Shown: in pieces, positions 25,701 to 33,778 of the stretch | Position numbering within the stretch: the first letter of the stretch is position 1 | Layout: each line of letters begins with the position of its first letter | Source of the DNA: an uncultured Alistipes sp. | GTDB taxonomy: Bacteria; Bacteroidota; Bacteroidia; Bacteroidales; Rikenellaceae | DNA: 43,445 nt | Direction of reading: 5' to 3' | NCBI GenBank assembly: GCA_900550925.1 | Contig: URTU01000009.1 | Coordinates: 1-43,445 of the forward strand | Notes under the pieces: model-generated | What the model saw: only the letters and a program-made list of their open reading frames with translations | Database searches by the model: none | What the model was told of the DNA's origin: nothing | Translations under genes and position numbers: made by a program

Positions 25701-25939
25701 TCGCGCTCGATAACCTGCTCGACGAACTCTGGCGTCACGGGCAGGAAATAGACCCGGTCGGCTATATTTTCAGATGTCTGGATCGTGGCGATGTTGGGGT
25801 TGATCAATACCGTATAGACCCCCTCTTCCTTCAACGCCTTGAGCGCCTGCGAACCCGAATAGTCGAATTCACCCGCTTCACCGATCTTGAGTGCGCCCGA
25901 TCCGAGCAATACGACTTTTTTTACTTCTGTCTCCATCAT
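22718..25939 (-). CDS. carB: Carbamoyl-phosphate synthase large subunit
   Basis: A 1073-residue cytoplasmic enzyme making carbamoyl phosphate from ammonia, bicarbonate and two ATP for arginine and pyrimidine synthesis. It shows the two homologous halves: an N-terminal ATP-grasp domain (LLGSGALKIGEAGEFDYSGSQA, IIRAAYTLGGLGSGF), a central oligomerisation domain and a second ATP-grasp domain (VVLGSGAYRIGSSVEFDWC, LLIRPSYVLSGAAMNVV). The chain ends in an MGS-like allosteric domain (ELYGTPGTADYLVSNG, DLVINIAKNL). The start overlaps the carA stop by 4 bp (ATGA), a sign of translational coupling. Length and motifs are complete. A very long open frame on the opposite strand is a codon-bias shadow. 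Confidence 0.97.
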   Translation of the reverse strand: MMETEVKKVVLLGSGALKIGEAGEFDYSGSQALKALKEEGVYTVLINPNIATIQTSENIADRVYFLPVTPEFVEQVIERERPDGIMLAFGGQTALNCGVKLYESGVLERYGVRVLGTPVQAIIDTEDREKFVEKLAEIDVKTIRSHAVTTVEDAKRVAEELGYPIIIRAAYTLGGLGSGFCNNEQELDALASKAFTYSPQILVEKSLKGWKEVEYEVVRDRFDNCITVCNMENFDPLGIHTGESIVVAPSQTLSNSEYHKLRALAIKIIRHIGIVGECNVQYALDPDSEDYRVIEVNARLSRSSALASKATGYPLAFVAAKLGLGYGLHQLKNSVTKSTTACFEPALDYIVCKIPRWDLGKFKGVSRELGSSMKSVGEVMAIGRNFEEVIQKGLRMIGQGMHGFVANKELMTDDLDTALSHPTDKRIFFIANALKHGYTVDRIHELTKIDKWFLCKLRNIIDIEHRMENFHSLEELPDELLREAKVRGFSDFQIARTVLSPAAADMEDAVLAVREERKKRGITPFVKQIDTLAAEYPAQTNYLYLTYSGSAHDIDFHHDGQSVVVLGSGAYRIGSSVEFDWCSVNAVNTIRANGLRAIMINYNPETVSTDYDMCDRLYFDELTFERVLDITDLEEPRGVVVSTGGQIPNNLAMRLHGVHVPILGTSAEDIDRAEDRHKFSSMCDELGIDQPRWRELTSMEDIYEFADEVGFPLLIRPSYVLSGAAMNVVSNRGELEHFLTLATSVSKQHPVVVTEFIERAKEIEIDAVARDGEMLIYAISEHVEYAGVHSGDATMVFPPQKMYVETMRRIKKIARQVAQGLHISGPFNMQVMAKNNEIKVIECNLRASRSFPFVSKVLKVNFIDIATKVMLGLPVEIPHKSAFDLDYVGIKAPQFSFSRLQKADPVLGVEMASTGEVACIGDDFHEAILKSMLSVGYTVPKRSILLSTGDARSKSDMLGAVQELAAHGFELYGTPGTADYLVSNGIACQALNWPDSPQKPNTQDYIKDKRIDLVINIAKNLSESELNNDYIIRRLAVDFNIPLITNARLASAFIHAFCRLKRGDIKIKSWNEY

Positions 25940-27036
25940 TTTGCCTGCTTGTTATATTGCTCTATGTTATCCATAAAACGGTCGAACAGGAACTCCGTGT
26001 CGACCGGACCGCTCGTCGCCTCCGGATGGAACTGCACCGAGAAGAACGGCTTCGTGCGATGGCGGATACCTTCGCTGGTACCGTCGTTCAGATTTATGAA
26101 GTAGGGTTCCCAACCCTCGTCCAGTTGTTTGGTGTCGACCGCGTAGCCGTGGTTCTGCGACGTGATCACCGCTCGGTCGGTCCCGACCTGCAGGGCCGGC
26201 TGGTTGTGCGAACGGTGTCCGTACTTGAGTTTGAAGGTCGACGCCCCGGCCGCAATCGACAGCAGCTGATTGCCCATGCAGATGCCGAAGATCGGCTTGC
26301 CCACCTCGAAGGCCTTGCGGATGACAGCCACCGCCTCGCCGCACATCTGCGGGTCGCCCGGACCGTTCGACAGCATCACCCCGTCGTAATCCAGCGTCGT
26401 GAAGTCGTAGTTCCAAGGAACACGTATCACGGTCGCCCCGCGACGCAACAGGCAGCGGATAATATTGTACTTGCAGCCGTAATCGGCTAGCACGATCCTG
26501 CGCGGGCCGTTTCCGTAAGTGATCACCTCGCGGCAGCTGGTCTCGGCCACAAGGTTGTTGCGGTTCGGATCATCGAATTCGGCCGGTACGCCGCACCCTT
26601 CGACCGCAACCTTGCCCAACATCACGCCTCGTTCGCGGATGATCTTGGTGATCTGACGCGTATCGACTCCGTAGATGGCCGGAACATCGTTGTCACGCAG
26701 CCATTGTGCAAGGCTTTCGCGGGCATTCCAGTGGGAATACTCGTACGAATAATCGGAGATTACCAGGGCCCGGATATGGATCTTTTCGGATTCGAAGAAC
26801 CGCAGCAGGCCATATTCGTCGCGTTCGAACGACGGTACACCGTAATTGCCGACAAGTGGATAAGTAAGGACCAGGATCTGACCGCTGTAAGATGGATCGG
26901 TAAGCGATTCGGGATAGCCCATCATAGCGGTGTTAAAAACGACCTCGCCGGAAACTGACTTTTCCGCTCCGAACGAGAATCCGTGGAATTGCGTCCCATC
27001 CGACAGGATGAGAGAGGCGCGCTTATGTTCAGACAT
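25936..27036 (-). CDS. carA: Carbamoyl-phosphate synthase small subunit
   Basis: A 366-residue glutamine amidotransferase that hands ammonia to CarB. It has the N-terminal small-subunit domain (LILSDGTQFHGFSFGAEKSVSGEVVFNTAMMGYPESLTDPSY) and a C-terminal class I glutaminase domain with nucleophile Cys253 in FGICMGNQLL and the His-Glu pair in FHPEATSGP. SNGPGDP marks the oxyanion region. The start ATG (27034-27036) is about 23 nt after a promoter -7 box. The last bases overlap carB by 4 bp, so this is a two-gene operon. No attenuator or pyrimidine-related leader is seen. Confidence 0.97.
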   Translation of the reverse strand: MSEHKRASLILSDGTQFHGFSFGAEKSVSGEVVFNTAMMGYPESLTDPSYSGQILVLTYPLVGNYGVPSFERDEYGLLRFFESEKIHIRALVISDYSYEYSHWNARESLAQWLRDNDVPAIYGVDTRQITKIIRERGVMLGKVAVEGCGVPAEFDDPNRNNLVAETSCREVITYGNGPRRIVLADYGCKYNIIRCLLRRGATVIRVPWNYDFTTLDYDGVMLSNGPGDPQMCGEAVAVIRKAFEVGKPIFGICMGNQLLSIAAGASTFKLKYGHRSHNQPALQVGTDRAVITSQNHGYAVDTKQLDEGWEPYFINLNDGTSEGIRHRTKPFFSVQFHPEATSGPVDTEFLFDRFMDNIEQYNKQAK

Positions 27037-27058
27037 ATTCAGAAAGGTTTCTGAACGA

Positions 27059-27088
27059 CAAAGGTACGAAAAAAAGGAGAGAGTTCAA
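27059..27088 (-). promoter_or_regulatory. Promoter of carAB
   Basis: On the minus strand TTG (27088-27086), 19 nt and TACCTTTG (27066-27059). The carA ATG follows after about 22 nt. Confidence 0.7.
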
Positions 27089-27109
27089 GCGCCGAAACAA
27101 TATTTTGCG

Positions 27110-27117
27110 TATTTTTG
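27110..27117 (+). promoter_or_regulatory. -7 box of the RNA methyltransferase gene
   Basis: TATTTTTG facing right, back-to-back with the carAB promoter; no convincing -33 element. It makes the frame opening at 27115 untranslatable from its first codon and favours an ATG at 27166 or later. Confidence 0.5.
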
Positions 27118-27165
27118 TCGAGAATCGTTCCCGGCACGCCGCCAACGGATCATTACGCACAGCCG

Positions 27166-27939
27166 ATGCCGGAGAAGATGACATACGTTTTCGTGAATAT
27201 GGTAACACATGCCGACATAAAGCTCGTCAGATCGCTCGCCGACAAACGTGCCCGCACCGAAACAGGACTCTTCGTGGCCGAAGGTGCGAAACTTGTCGAG
27301 GAGATCTGCTCCTCCACACTCACAATCAACCGGATATACTGCACCGGAAATCCAGTTGCGCATCCGGCTGCCGAACAGGTCTCCCCAAAAGAGATGGAGC
27401 GCATGTCGTTGCTCAAGACCCCGACCGACGTGCTGGCCGTGGTCGAAATCCCGAAATACCGCCTCGACCCGTCGATCTTCTCCCGCAAACTGGTTCTGGC
27501 ACTCGACGACGTCCAGAACCCGGGCAATATCGGGACCATAATCCGCCTGGCCGACTGGTTCGGCATCGAGGATATCATCTGCTCCGAGGCTACGGCCGAC
27601 TGCTTCAACCCGAAGGTCGTGCAGGCAACGATGGGGGCCATCCTCCGTGTCCGCGTACACTACACCGACCTCACGGCAACACTCAAAAGCGCCGCTGAGG
27701 CCCATACACCCGTCTACGGCACCTTTCTCGAAGGCGAGAACATCTACTCGGCCAACCTCACCCGTACCGGAATAATACTTATGGGTAACGAAGGGCGCGG
27801 CGTCAGCGACCGCAATGCGCAATACGTCACGCGACGGCTCTTCATTCCGCCCTATCCCGCCACGCGACACGGATCGGAATCGCTCAACGTTGCCATAGCC
27901 ACAGCCATAACCTGCGCCGAGTTCCGCCGTCGGGGCTGA
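27166..27939 (+). CDS. SpoU/TrmH-family RNA 2'-O-methyltransferase
   Basis: A 257-residue SPOUT methyltransferase that uses S-adenosylmethionine to methylate a ribose 2'-OH in tRNA or rRNA. The N-terminus (KLVRSLADKRARTETGLFVAEGAKLVEEI) is the substrate-binding domain of the TrmH/RlmB group. The catalytic domain has the three SPOUT motifs: DVQNPGNIGTIIRLADWFG, GIILMGNEGRGVS and IPPYPATRHGSESLNVAIATAI, forming the knotted cofactor site. The exact RNA target is not readable. Three ATGs are possible (27166, 27178, 27199); 27166 is chosen as the first after the promoter box. It is divergent from carAB. Confidence 0.87.
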   Translation: MPEKMTYVFVNMVTHADIKLVRSLADKRARTETGLFVAEGAKLVEEICSSTLTINRIYCTGNPVAHPAAEQVSPKEMERMSLLKTPTDVLAVVEIPKYRLDPSIFSRKLVLALDDVQNPGNIGTIIRLADWFGIEDIICSEATADCFNPKVVQATMGAILRVRVHYTDLTATLKSAAEAHTPVYGTFLEGENIYSANLTRTGIILMGNEGRGVSDRNAQYVTRRLFIPPYPATRHGSESLNVAIATAITCAEFRRRG

Positions 27940-28183
27940 CTTCTATCCCGACCGAAATTCTCCCCGGCCGCAATCCGCACCTAACATCTACGCCCGCGAT
28001 CTTGTCGTCACCCAATATCGGCACCCCGTACCTAATTAATATAAGGGAGTCCGTCATAAGGAGCTCCGTCGCCGACGCCCAACCAACGGCCTGTATAAGA
28101 TGATTCCTCAACACGCATAAGTCCATATACGGCGGCCAAGATGCTGCCGATCACATGTTTGAGGGCCCTGCCGCCGGCGGCCG

Positions 28184-29905
28184 TCACCGCCTTACCAACA
28201 CCGGAGCTGTCCCCGACTCATCCATCGCGTATCTCCAGCCGAAACCGTCTCCCAATGCCGCATTCATCGCCTCAACAGCCTCGGGCCACATGTTAGTCAC
28301 TCCGTCGATCACAACCGTTGCCGGCGAGGCCTTTTCATGCACCTGCGCACCTTCGCCGCCAAGCTGTTCGACATAATTGGCCGCAAATGTGCAGCCGCTG
28401 TTGTAATATCCGAAATCCAGAAACTTGCTGCCCGCAGACAATCCGCCGCCATCGGCCTCGCCGCGGAAAACGCACGCCACAACAGAACAACTCCCGTTCA
28501 ATGAGATATTGCCGACAAGGCCGCCAACGGCACTGGTTGCGGTGACCGTACCGCCGTCGACATGACAAGCCTTCACGGTACTCTTCTCAAGCCGACCGAC
28601 AAGTCCGCCGACTCTCTCCGTACCTTCAACCGTCCCGCCGTAACCGCACGCCTCGATAGTCGCATTGACGCAATATCCGGCCAGGCCTCCTACATTGTTC
28701 TTGCCGCATACCGAAGCGTTGCGCAACGAAAGGTTCCGGATCGTACCTCCGTTTACATATCCGAACATGCCCCGGGCGCTCTCGGCAGGAGTCTCCACCG
28801 TCAGGTTCGAGATCGAACAGCCGTTGCCGTCGAACGTCCCCGAATAGGGATTCGCCGAATCCACTCCGACCGGAGTCCAGTTCGAAGAGCCGTCGGCAGG
28901 CAAATCAAGCACTATATCGGCCTCCAGAATACAGTTTGTCGACAGATCGGCCAACGCCGCATCGTGCCACTTCAGCAACCCCTCGGCCGTGTAGACCCGA
29001 TAGGTATTAGTCCCGGCATCGTACGTGTAGGGGAGGTAGACCGCCTGTCCCTCGTCGCCCGGGTTGTCAGGGTCGACCTCCCAGTCATCGATCGTGGCAT
29101 CGACATCCAGCCCAGAGTAGATAACCGAAATCGTATAGACATACTGATATCCGGCCTTGAAGATGATATCCGTATCCGGCATGTAGACATAGATATTCCC
29201 GCCTGTTTCGATCGAGATGAAAGGTGTGCCTGCCGAAATCGTCTGCGGAGCGATCAAAGCCCTGTACTGATTCTCCACGTCACCGCCATACGGGATCACC
29301 GACGTCGGGTTCCCGTCATCGGCCGACAGCCCTACTATTCGGATCCGCGCATCGGTGAAGTCCGTCACCACATCATTCGTTTCGAGCCGAACGGTCACCT
29401 TCGTCGTACGGTGTGCAAACGTGATCGTCGGATCGCCAAAGCTGACGGTCTGCATCTCGGCCGAAACATAGTCGCTCGACTCGTAACCCGACAGCGTGCT
29501 CTGATCCGCCTTTACGACCACCGCCGGCATCGAGGTATCCGGACGGCCGTCAATCTCCGCAAACGGATACCAGGCACTGACAACCATATCCTCGCGGCTG
29601 GTCCAATAGAACGGGTCATCCGACCGGATCGTAGCTGTAAGGTTGTCGGCCGACGGCACAACAGAATACCTTTTCACGGCCCCGCCGACCATTACTGCCA
29701 TCTGCGAAACGCCTTCCCAATTGTTGTCTGCTATGGAACGGCTTGTCTCCTCGGTCACGACCTTCAATCCCGCCGCGCGCAATTCGAGAGGATACTTCCC
29801 TGCAGGAAACGCTCCGTCGGAGGCATCGCGCGAACATCCAGACAACAACAGCAATACCGTACAACAAACAATCATGTTGCGTATCAATCCTAATCGGAAC
29901 TTCAT
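28184..29905 (-). CDS. Fimbrillin-like lipoprotein with GLUG repeats
   Basis: A 573-residue surface lipoprotein. The signal peptide ends in lipobox LLSGC (Cys24). The first half (about 35-290) resembles the fimbrillin/Mfa-like family: a short acidic lead, VSAWYPF, a TFAHRTTKVTVRL strand motif, the GGNIYVYMPDTDIIFKAGYQYVYTISV block and a DDWEVD end. The second half (about 370-480) has repeated GLUG-type units (GMFGYVNGGTIRNLSL, VGGLAGYCVNATIEACGY, VGGLVGRLEKSTVKACHV, VGGLVGNI), which form a beta-solenoid in adhesins. It may be a minor tip pilin or an adhesin; no anchor or assembly genes are nearby. A 475-bp non-coding stretch lies upstream, with only a -7-like box (TAAATTTG, 30082-30075). Confidence 0.8.
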   Translation of the reverse strand: MKFRLGLIRNMIVCCTVLLLLSGCSRDASDGAFPAGKYPLELRAAGLKVVTEETSRSIADNNWEGVSQMAVMVGGAVKRYSVVPSADNLTATIRSDDPFYWTSREDMVVSAWYPFAEIDGRPDTSMPAVVVKADQSTLSGYESSDYVSAEMQTVSFGDPTITFAHRTTKVTVRLETNDVVTDFTDARIRIVGLSADDGNPTSVIPYGGDVENQYRALIAPQTISAGTPFISIETGGNIYVYMPDTDIIFKAGYQYVYTISVIYSGLDVDATIDDWEVDPDNPGDEGQAVYLPYTYDAGTNTYRVYTAEGLLKWHDAALADLSTNCILEADIVLDLPADGSSNWTPVGVDSANPYSGTFDGNGCSISNLTVETPAESARGMFGYVNGGTIRNLSLRNASVCGKNNVGGLAGYCVNATIEACGYGGTVEGTERVGGLVGRLEKSTVKACHVDGGTVTATSAVGGLVGNISLNGSCSVVACVFRGEADGGGLSAGSKFLDFGYYNSGCTFAANYVEQLGGEGAQVHEKASPATVVIDGVTNMWPEAVEAMNAALGDGFGWRYAMDESGTAPVLVRR

Positions 29906-30380
29906 ATGCTTTTATGTTTTAAATATTTAATTTCAACTATTTGAAGCTTGACACACTCCAATTTCTGCCACAAGAACAGATACACACGCCCACGATTGTC
30001 AAAGCAAAAACAACAGCCCGTGGGGAAGACCAACACTTCACCTTGTGCAACCATGAGGCATGGCTACACAATAACAAATTTAATAAAATTTCCCAGAATT
30101 GTACATTAATACGGCCTATATGCCACGATTTTTTGCCCGAATACAACAGCCGGAATGCACGGAACTGCGCAGCAACCGCCCCTGAAAACAGGTTATTATC
30201 AATAGCAGGCAACTGTCCTCCAAGCGAACAAGATCAGCAATGAAAGGCAAGTCAGATGGTTACGAAGCGTAATTAAAGATTGCAATCCGTCGTCACGATA
30301 CAATATACACGTCCGGTCATCGCTACGACATTCCGCATACAGGAAGCCGGAACGTGTTGCCAGCCCCGACAACCGGCCGG
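29906..30380. other. 475-bp non-coding stretch upstream of the fimbrillin-like gene
   Basis: AT-rich near the fimbrillin start. It contains a minus-strand -7-like box TAAATTTG (30082-30075) without a good upstream partner, a 13-bp inverted repeat CCATG/CATGG (30051-30063), and AACCGGCCGGTT at 30371-30382 overlapping the AraC gene's stop. No invertible-promoter repeats were found. Confidence 0.5.
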
Positions 30381-31280
30381 TTACTCATAAATCCCGTTTT
30401 CGTAATCCGCAGCATAGCGTGAGAAGGTCTTTCCGGTCTGCTGCTTGAAAAAGCGCATCAGGTGGCTCGGATCCGAAAACCGATAGTCATCAGCCAATTG
30501 TGTAATGCTGCGCCCTTCGAAAAGCAGATCGTTTTTCAGAGCCTCAACCAGACGCTGTTTCAACAGGTGACTGGCCGTAACCCCGAACTGATCCTTAACC
30601 GCTCGATTCAACGTTACGCGGCTCAGGTTCATCATCTCGGCATACTCCTCAACCCGCTGCACATCGCGTATGTGCTCCTCAAGCAGCGCCTTGAACCGAA
30701 AGGCATAATTGTTACGGGCCGCCTCCACCGGCAGTCCGTATGCCGCACCATAAGCCCGGTTGAGCACAACCAACAGATAGTAAAGCACCGAAACTATAAT
30801 GTTGTAACTGTCCGCCGTCGGATGCTGCAACTCGGGCTTGATACTATCCAGCAGCCGCAGGTACTCCGACATGCTCTGCTGCGTCACGTCGAGACAGGGC
30901 GGCGTATCGGTCTGGTAGCAATACAGCAGGCGGTAGACGAAAAACTTGTCGGCAAGGAACGTCCGCATGAAATCCTCGCGGAAAATCAGAAACGAATAAT
31001 CCAGCCTCTCTTCCTCGACCAACCAGCGCTGCTGCTGGTGCGGCGACAGCAGCACGACCATCCAGTCGTGCAGTTCGATACGCTTGGCATTCAGCAGCAG
31101 CGTGCCGGAAGCCTTTCGGAAAAAGAAAAATTCAAAGAAATCGGTCTGGAAAAGCGGATATTCGGTCAACACACCGCTGATCTCCTCGCTGCGGCCCGTG
31201 TTGATGTTGAAGTCGACGCCGCACTGCGTCTTGCTGAACGGCACATTGACAAGTTTTTCGGGATTGATCGTCGTTTTCAT
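30381..31280 (-). CDS. AraC-family transcriptional regulator
   Basis: A 299-residue soluble regulator with an N-terminal cupin-like sensing domain (about 1-180) and a C-terminal AraC DNA-binding domain (about 200-295). The latter has two helix-turn-helix motifs, VEEYAEMMNLSRVTLNRAVK and ITQLADDYRFSDPSHLMRFFK, ending QQTGKTFSRYA. The frame extends to 31316, but the ATG at 31278-31280, preceded by TTGGAG, gives MKTTINPEKLVNVPFSK and follows a -7-like box at 31312-31305. Ligand unknown. Genes it might control include the fimbrillin-like lipoprotein downstream and the radical SAM gene upstream on the other strand; this is only proximity. Confidence 0.88.
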   Translation of the reverse strand: MKTTINPEKLVNVPFSKTQCGVDFNINTGRSEEISGVLTEYPLFQTDFFEFFFFRKASGTLLLNAKRIELHDWMVVLLSPHQQQRWLVEEERLDYSFLIFREDFMRTFLADKFFVYRLLYCYQTDTPPCLDVTQQSMSEYLRLLDSIKPELQHPTADSYNIIVSVLYYLLVVLNRAYGAAYGLPVEAARNNYAFRFKALLEEHIRDVQRVEEYAEMMNLSRVTLNRAVKDQFGVTASHLLKQRLVEALKNDLLFEGRSITQLADDYRFSDPSHLMRFFKQQTGKTFSRYAADYENGIYE

Positions 31281-31664
31281 ACTCCAAGGCAGGTCGGTCC
31301 GGCACAAAGATAACAATTCAATTTATCAAAATGGCATATCTTTACCGATCCATGGCATAGAACGTCCGAAATTTTATTGCCACCTTTGCAACGTTAAAAT
31401 TCCGACGACGTTCGCATCGGTCCCGACCAAAGCCGACAATACACCTGTCATGAGCATACACGTCAAACAGATGATCCGCAATCTGCACATCGCCGCCAGC
31501 CACCGACCCCGGACGACCGGAACAAAAGATCGCACATCGTACAAAACCGATCGTCCGGCCCGTCGCACCGAACCGCTACCGGCATGCAGCTTTTGGAGCC
31601 GTCTCTCCGCACAACTCATGCAAAGCCGCAGCAAGACAAGCGTTGTCCGAAGAATGCAAACAAA
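31281..31664. other. 384-bp region between divergent araC-like and radical SAM genes
   Basis: Holds a minus-strand TATCTTTG box (31312-31305) for the AraC gene. On the plus strand an open frame of Arg/Thr-rich residues runs into the radical SAM start, but it has no family resemblance and is not called. Confidence 0.5.
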
Positions 31665-32549
31665 ATGAGTATGGAACAGGAAATCATCCGCGACATCGAC
31701 GTACAAAGCGTCATGACCAAATCTTCACTCCCCGTGGGCGGCTACTCCGTGAATCCCTATGTCGGGTGTCCGCACGCCTGCAGATATTGCTACGCCTCGT
31801 TCATGAAGCGCTTCACCGGACACACCGAACCCTGGGGCTCGTTCCTCGACGTCAAACACTGGAAACCCGTCGGCAACCCGCACCGGTACGATGGCCAACG
31901 TATCGTAATCGGCTCCGTCACCGACGGATACAACCCATTCGAGGAGCAGTTCCAGCGTACGCGACAGCTGCTCGAGGAGCTTCGCGGAACCGATGCCGAA
32001 ATCATGATCTGCACAAAGTCCGACCTGGTTCTGCGCGACCTGGATCTGTTGCGGCAGTTTCCGCACGTGACCGTGTCGTGGTCGGTCAATACGCTCGACG
32101 AGACCTTCCGGGCCGATATGGACCGCGCCGTCAGCATCGAACGCCGTCTCGAAGCCATGCGGCAGGTCTACGATGCGGGCATCCGCACCGTCTGCTTCGT
32201 CTCGCCGATCTTTCCGGGCATCACCGACCCCAAGACCATAATCGAGCGGGTTCGGGAGTTTGCCGACCTCGTCTGGCTCGAAAACCTGAATCTGCGCGGC
32301 CAGTTCAAGGGTACAATCATGAACTATATCCGCGAAAAACACCCCGAGTTGGTGCCTCTGTACGAGGAGATCTACAACCGGCGCAAAACCGGCTACTGGC
32401 AGCAGCTCGAGAGTCAGATCGCCGCCTATGCCGCCGAACAGGGTTTCCCGTACCGTGTGAACGACCTTCCGTACGGCCGCTCCGAAAAGGGCAAACCGGT
32501 AATTGTCAACTATTTCTACCACGAAAAGATCCGTCTTAACAACAAATAG
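31665..32549 (+). CDS. SPL-like radical SAM protein
   Basis: A 294-residue radical SAM protein of the COG1533 (SplB-like) group. The iron-sulfur cluster motif is Cys35-x3-Cys39-x2-Cys42 in NPYVGCPHACRYCYASFM. Further conserved parts are GHTEPWGSFLDVK, IVIGSVTDGYNPFEEQFQRTR, ICTKSDLVLRDLDLL, VTVSWSVNTLDETFR and CFVSPIFPGITD. From memory it resembles the family named radical SAM mobile pair protein B, which usually sits next to a second radical SAM gene; no such partner is present here. Substrate unknown. The ATG at 31665 (MSMEQ) is preferred to an upstream frame start; ATG 31671 is equally possible. Confidence 0.85.
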   Translation: MSMEQEIIRDIDVQSVMTKSSLPVGGYSVNPYVGCPHACRYCYASFMKRFTGHTEPWGSFLDVKHWKPVGNPHRYDGQRIVIGSVTDGYNPFEEQFQRTRQLLEELRGTDAEIMICTKSDLVLRDLDLLRQFPHVTVSWSVNTLDETFRADMDRAVSIERRLEAMRQVYDAGIRTVCFVSPIFPGITDPKTIIERVREFADLVWLENLNLRGQFKGTIMNYIREKHPELVPLYEEIYNRRKTGYWQQLESQIAAYAAEQGFPYRVNDLPYGRSEKGKPVIVNYFYHEKIRLNNK

Positions 32550-32675
32550 CCACACATTGATGCCGGTCAAGAACATATATTGAGTCACACTCCGCGCCAT
32601 GGCCAGCATCACGAGCCATCATGTCGATTGGTCCAAATATTAAACCGCAACAAACCACCAAAATAACATACAGCT

Positions 32676-33125
32676 ATGAAACAAATTGAAAAAGTCGCTG
32701 AAGCCAAGAATTTCAGCGCAATCAGCCTCGGCAAGTTGAGCGATCTGCACGAATTCGTTCTGGAAATGAATCCCGAAGTCAAGATTCCGGGCAAGGTGTT
32801 CGGAGGAGCCGCCCTGAAGGCAACCGGTGCGGAGTTCTCGTTCCAGTCGTTCGCGCCCGGAACTGAAACCGGATTTCTCCATACACACAAGACTCATGAA
32901 GAACTCTACTTCTTCCTCGCGGGAGAGGGTGAGTTTCAGGTCGACGGAGAGATCTTCCACATCGGCGAGGGCAGTGTCGTAAGGGTATCGCCCGACGGCA
33001 AGCGTTCCGTACGCAACACGGGCAATCAACCACTCGTCATGCTCTGCATACAATACAAGCAAAATACCTTCACGGCCGAGGATGCCGCCGATGGCATTCT
33101 GCTGCCTGACAAGGTCAACTGGTAA
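32676..33125 (+). CDS. Cupin-domain protein
   Basis: A 149-residue single-domain cupin. Metal-binding motif 1 is HTHKTHEELYFFLAGEGEFQVDG (around residues 69-91) with His, His and Glu ligands; motif 2 (IGEGSVVRVSPDGKRSVRNTG) has the glycine and proline of the fold but no clear His, so metal binding may be partial. Such small cupins can be isomerases, dioxygenases or sugar-binding proteins; no function can be given. It lies alone between the radical SAM gene, 126 bp upstream, and a marR gene, and ends at a strong terminator 14 bp after its stop. Confidence 0.85.
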   Translation: MKQIEKVAEAKNFSAISLGKLSDLHEFVLEMNPEVKIPGKVFGGAALKATGAEFSFQSFAPGTETGFLHTHKTHEELYFFLAGEGEFQVDGEIFHIGEGSVVRVSPDGKRSVRNTGNQPLVMLCIQYKQNTFTAEDAADGILLPDKVNW

Positions 33126-33139
33126 GCAGCACCAACAAG

Positions 33140-33183
33140 ATTACGGGCGGGGAACGTCGCTGTACGTTCCCCGCCCGTAATTT
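33140..33183 (+). terminator. Terminator after the cupin gene
   Basis: An 18-bp perfect GC-rich stem (33140-33157 with 33164-33181; arm begins ATTACGGGCGGGG) around a 6-nt loop, followed by a short T run. Confidence 0.85.
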
Positions 33184-33321
33184 ATGCCATATCCCAACTC
33201 ACTGCCCGATCAAAACAAGAATAACAGTTGCCCCGACAGTCTGAAACTCCTCGCCGGGAAGCTCTGCACAATGAAAGAACGGTCAAATTTATTTCATACT
33301 AAACATTATTTTGTGCGAAAA

Positions 33322-33352
33322 TTGTTTCTATTAGAAAATATTTATATATTTG
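33322..33352 (+). promoter_or_regulatory. Promoter of the marR-sulfurtransferase operon
   Basis: TTG at 33322-33324, 20 nt, TATATTTG at 33345-33352. Transcription should start near 33359, so the frame start at 33350 cannot be used and the ATG at 33374 is the start. Confidence 0.75.
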
Positions 33353-33373
33353 CAGCCGGAAAACATCATCGAC

Positions 33374-33745
33374 ATGGAAGCTATCTGTAAAATAAAGGAT
33401 ATCTACAAGGCGCTGTATCAGTTCGAGAAGACATTCGCCGAACTGCACAGCATAACCATCAACGAAGCCATGCTGCTGTGCTGCCTCAAGGATGGAGACC
33501 CGAAATCGGCTGGCACGATCAGCGGATATATCGGTCTTTCGAACTCACGGGTATCGAAAGTGATAACCTCGGTCGAAACCAAAGGATATATCCAACGCAA
33601 TATCAGCCCCAGCGACAGACGTCAGATGCTCTTTTCGCTCACCGCGGACGGCGCTTCGAAAATCCACCAGATGTTAGGCCAGCCAATGGGATTCGACGAG
33701 CTGTTCGCTACGCTGAATGCCTGCATGAAACCCGAAAAAATTTGA
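33374..33745 (+). CDS. MarR-family regulator
   Basis: A 123-residue winged-helix regulator. Helix-turn-helix: SAGTISGYIGLSNSRVSKVITSVETKGYIQR, followed by the wing NISPSDRRQMLFSLTADG, the classic MarR DxR...F.LT pattern. It carries several cysteines (Cys5, the Cys36-Cys37 pair and one near the C-terminus), which could act as a thiol or persulfide switch. The next gene, 33 bp downstream and probably co-transcribed, is a multi-domain sulfur-transfer protein, so a repressor responding to reactive sulfur or disulfide stress is a fair inference. The start is fixed by the promoter at 33322-33352. Confidence 0.85.
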   Translation: MEAICKIKDIYKALYQFEKTFAELHSITINEAMLLCCLKDGDPKSAGTISGYIGLSNSRVSKVITSVETKGYIQRNISPSDRRQMLFSLTADGASKIHQMLGQPMGFDELFATLNACMKPEKI

Positions 33746-33778
33746 TTGTAAAACATATTTACCCCCATTATTACCAAG

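Noticed and set aside
22775..26104. A 1109-codon open frame on the strand opposite carB and the end of carA
   Set aside because: CarB and CarA on the minus strand have full family motifs. The opposite frame stays open because codons whose complements are stops are rare in this GC-rich genome; its protein is rich in Arg/His/Gln and matches nothing.
28562..29893. A 443-codon plus-strand frame opposite the fimbrillin-like gene
   Set aside because: No motifs, no promoter; the minus strand has a lipobox and known domains.
31450..31668. A plus-strand ORF running into the radical SAM start
   Set aside because: Arg/Thr-rich, no family resemblance and no promoter consensus; could be real but cannot be supported.
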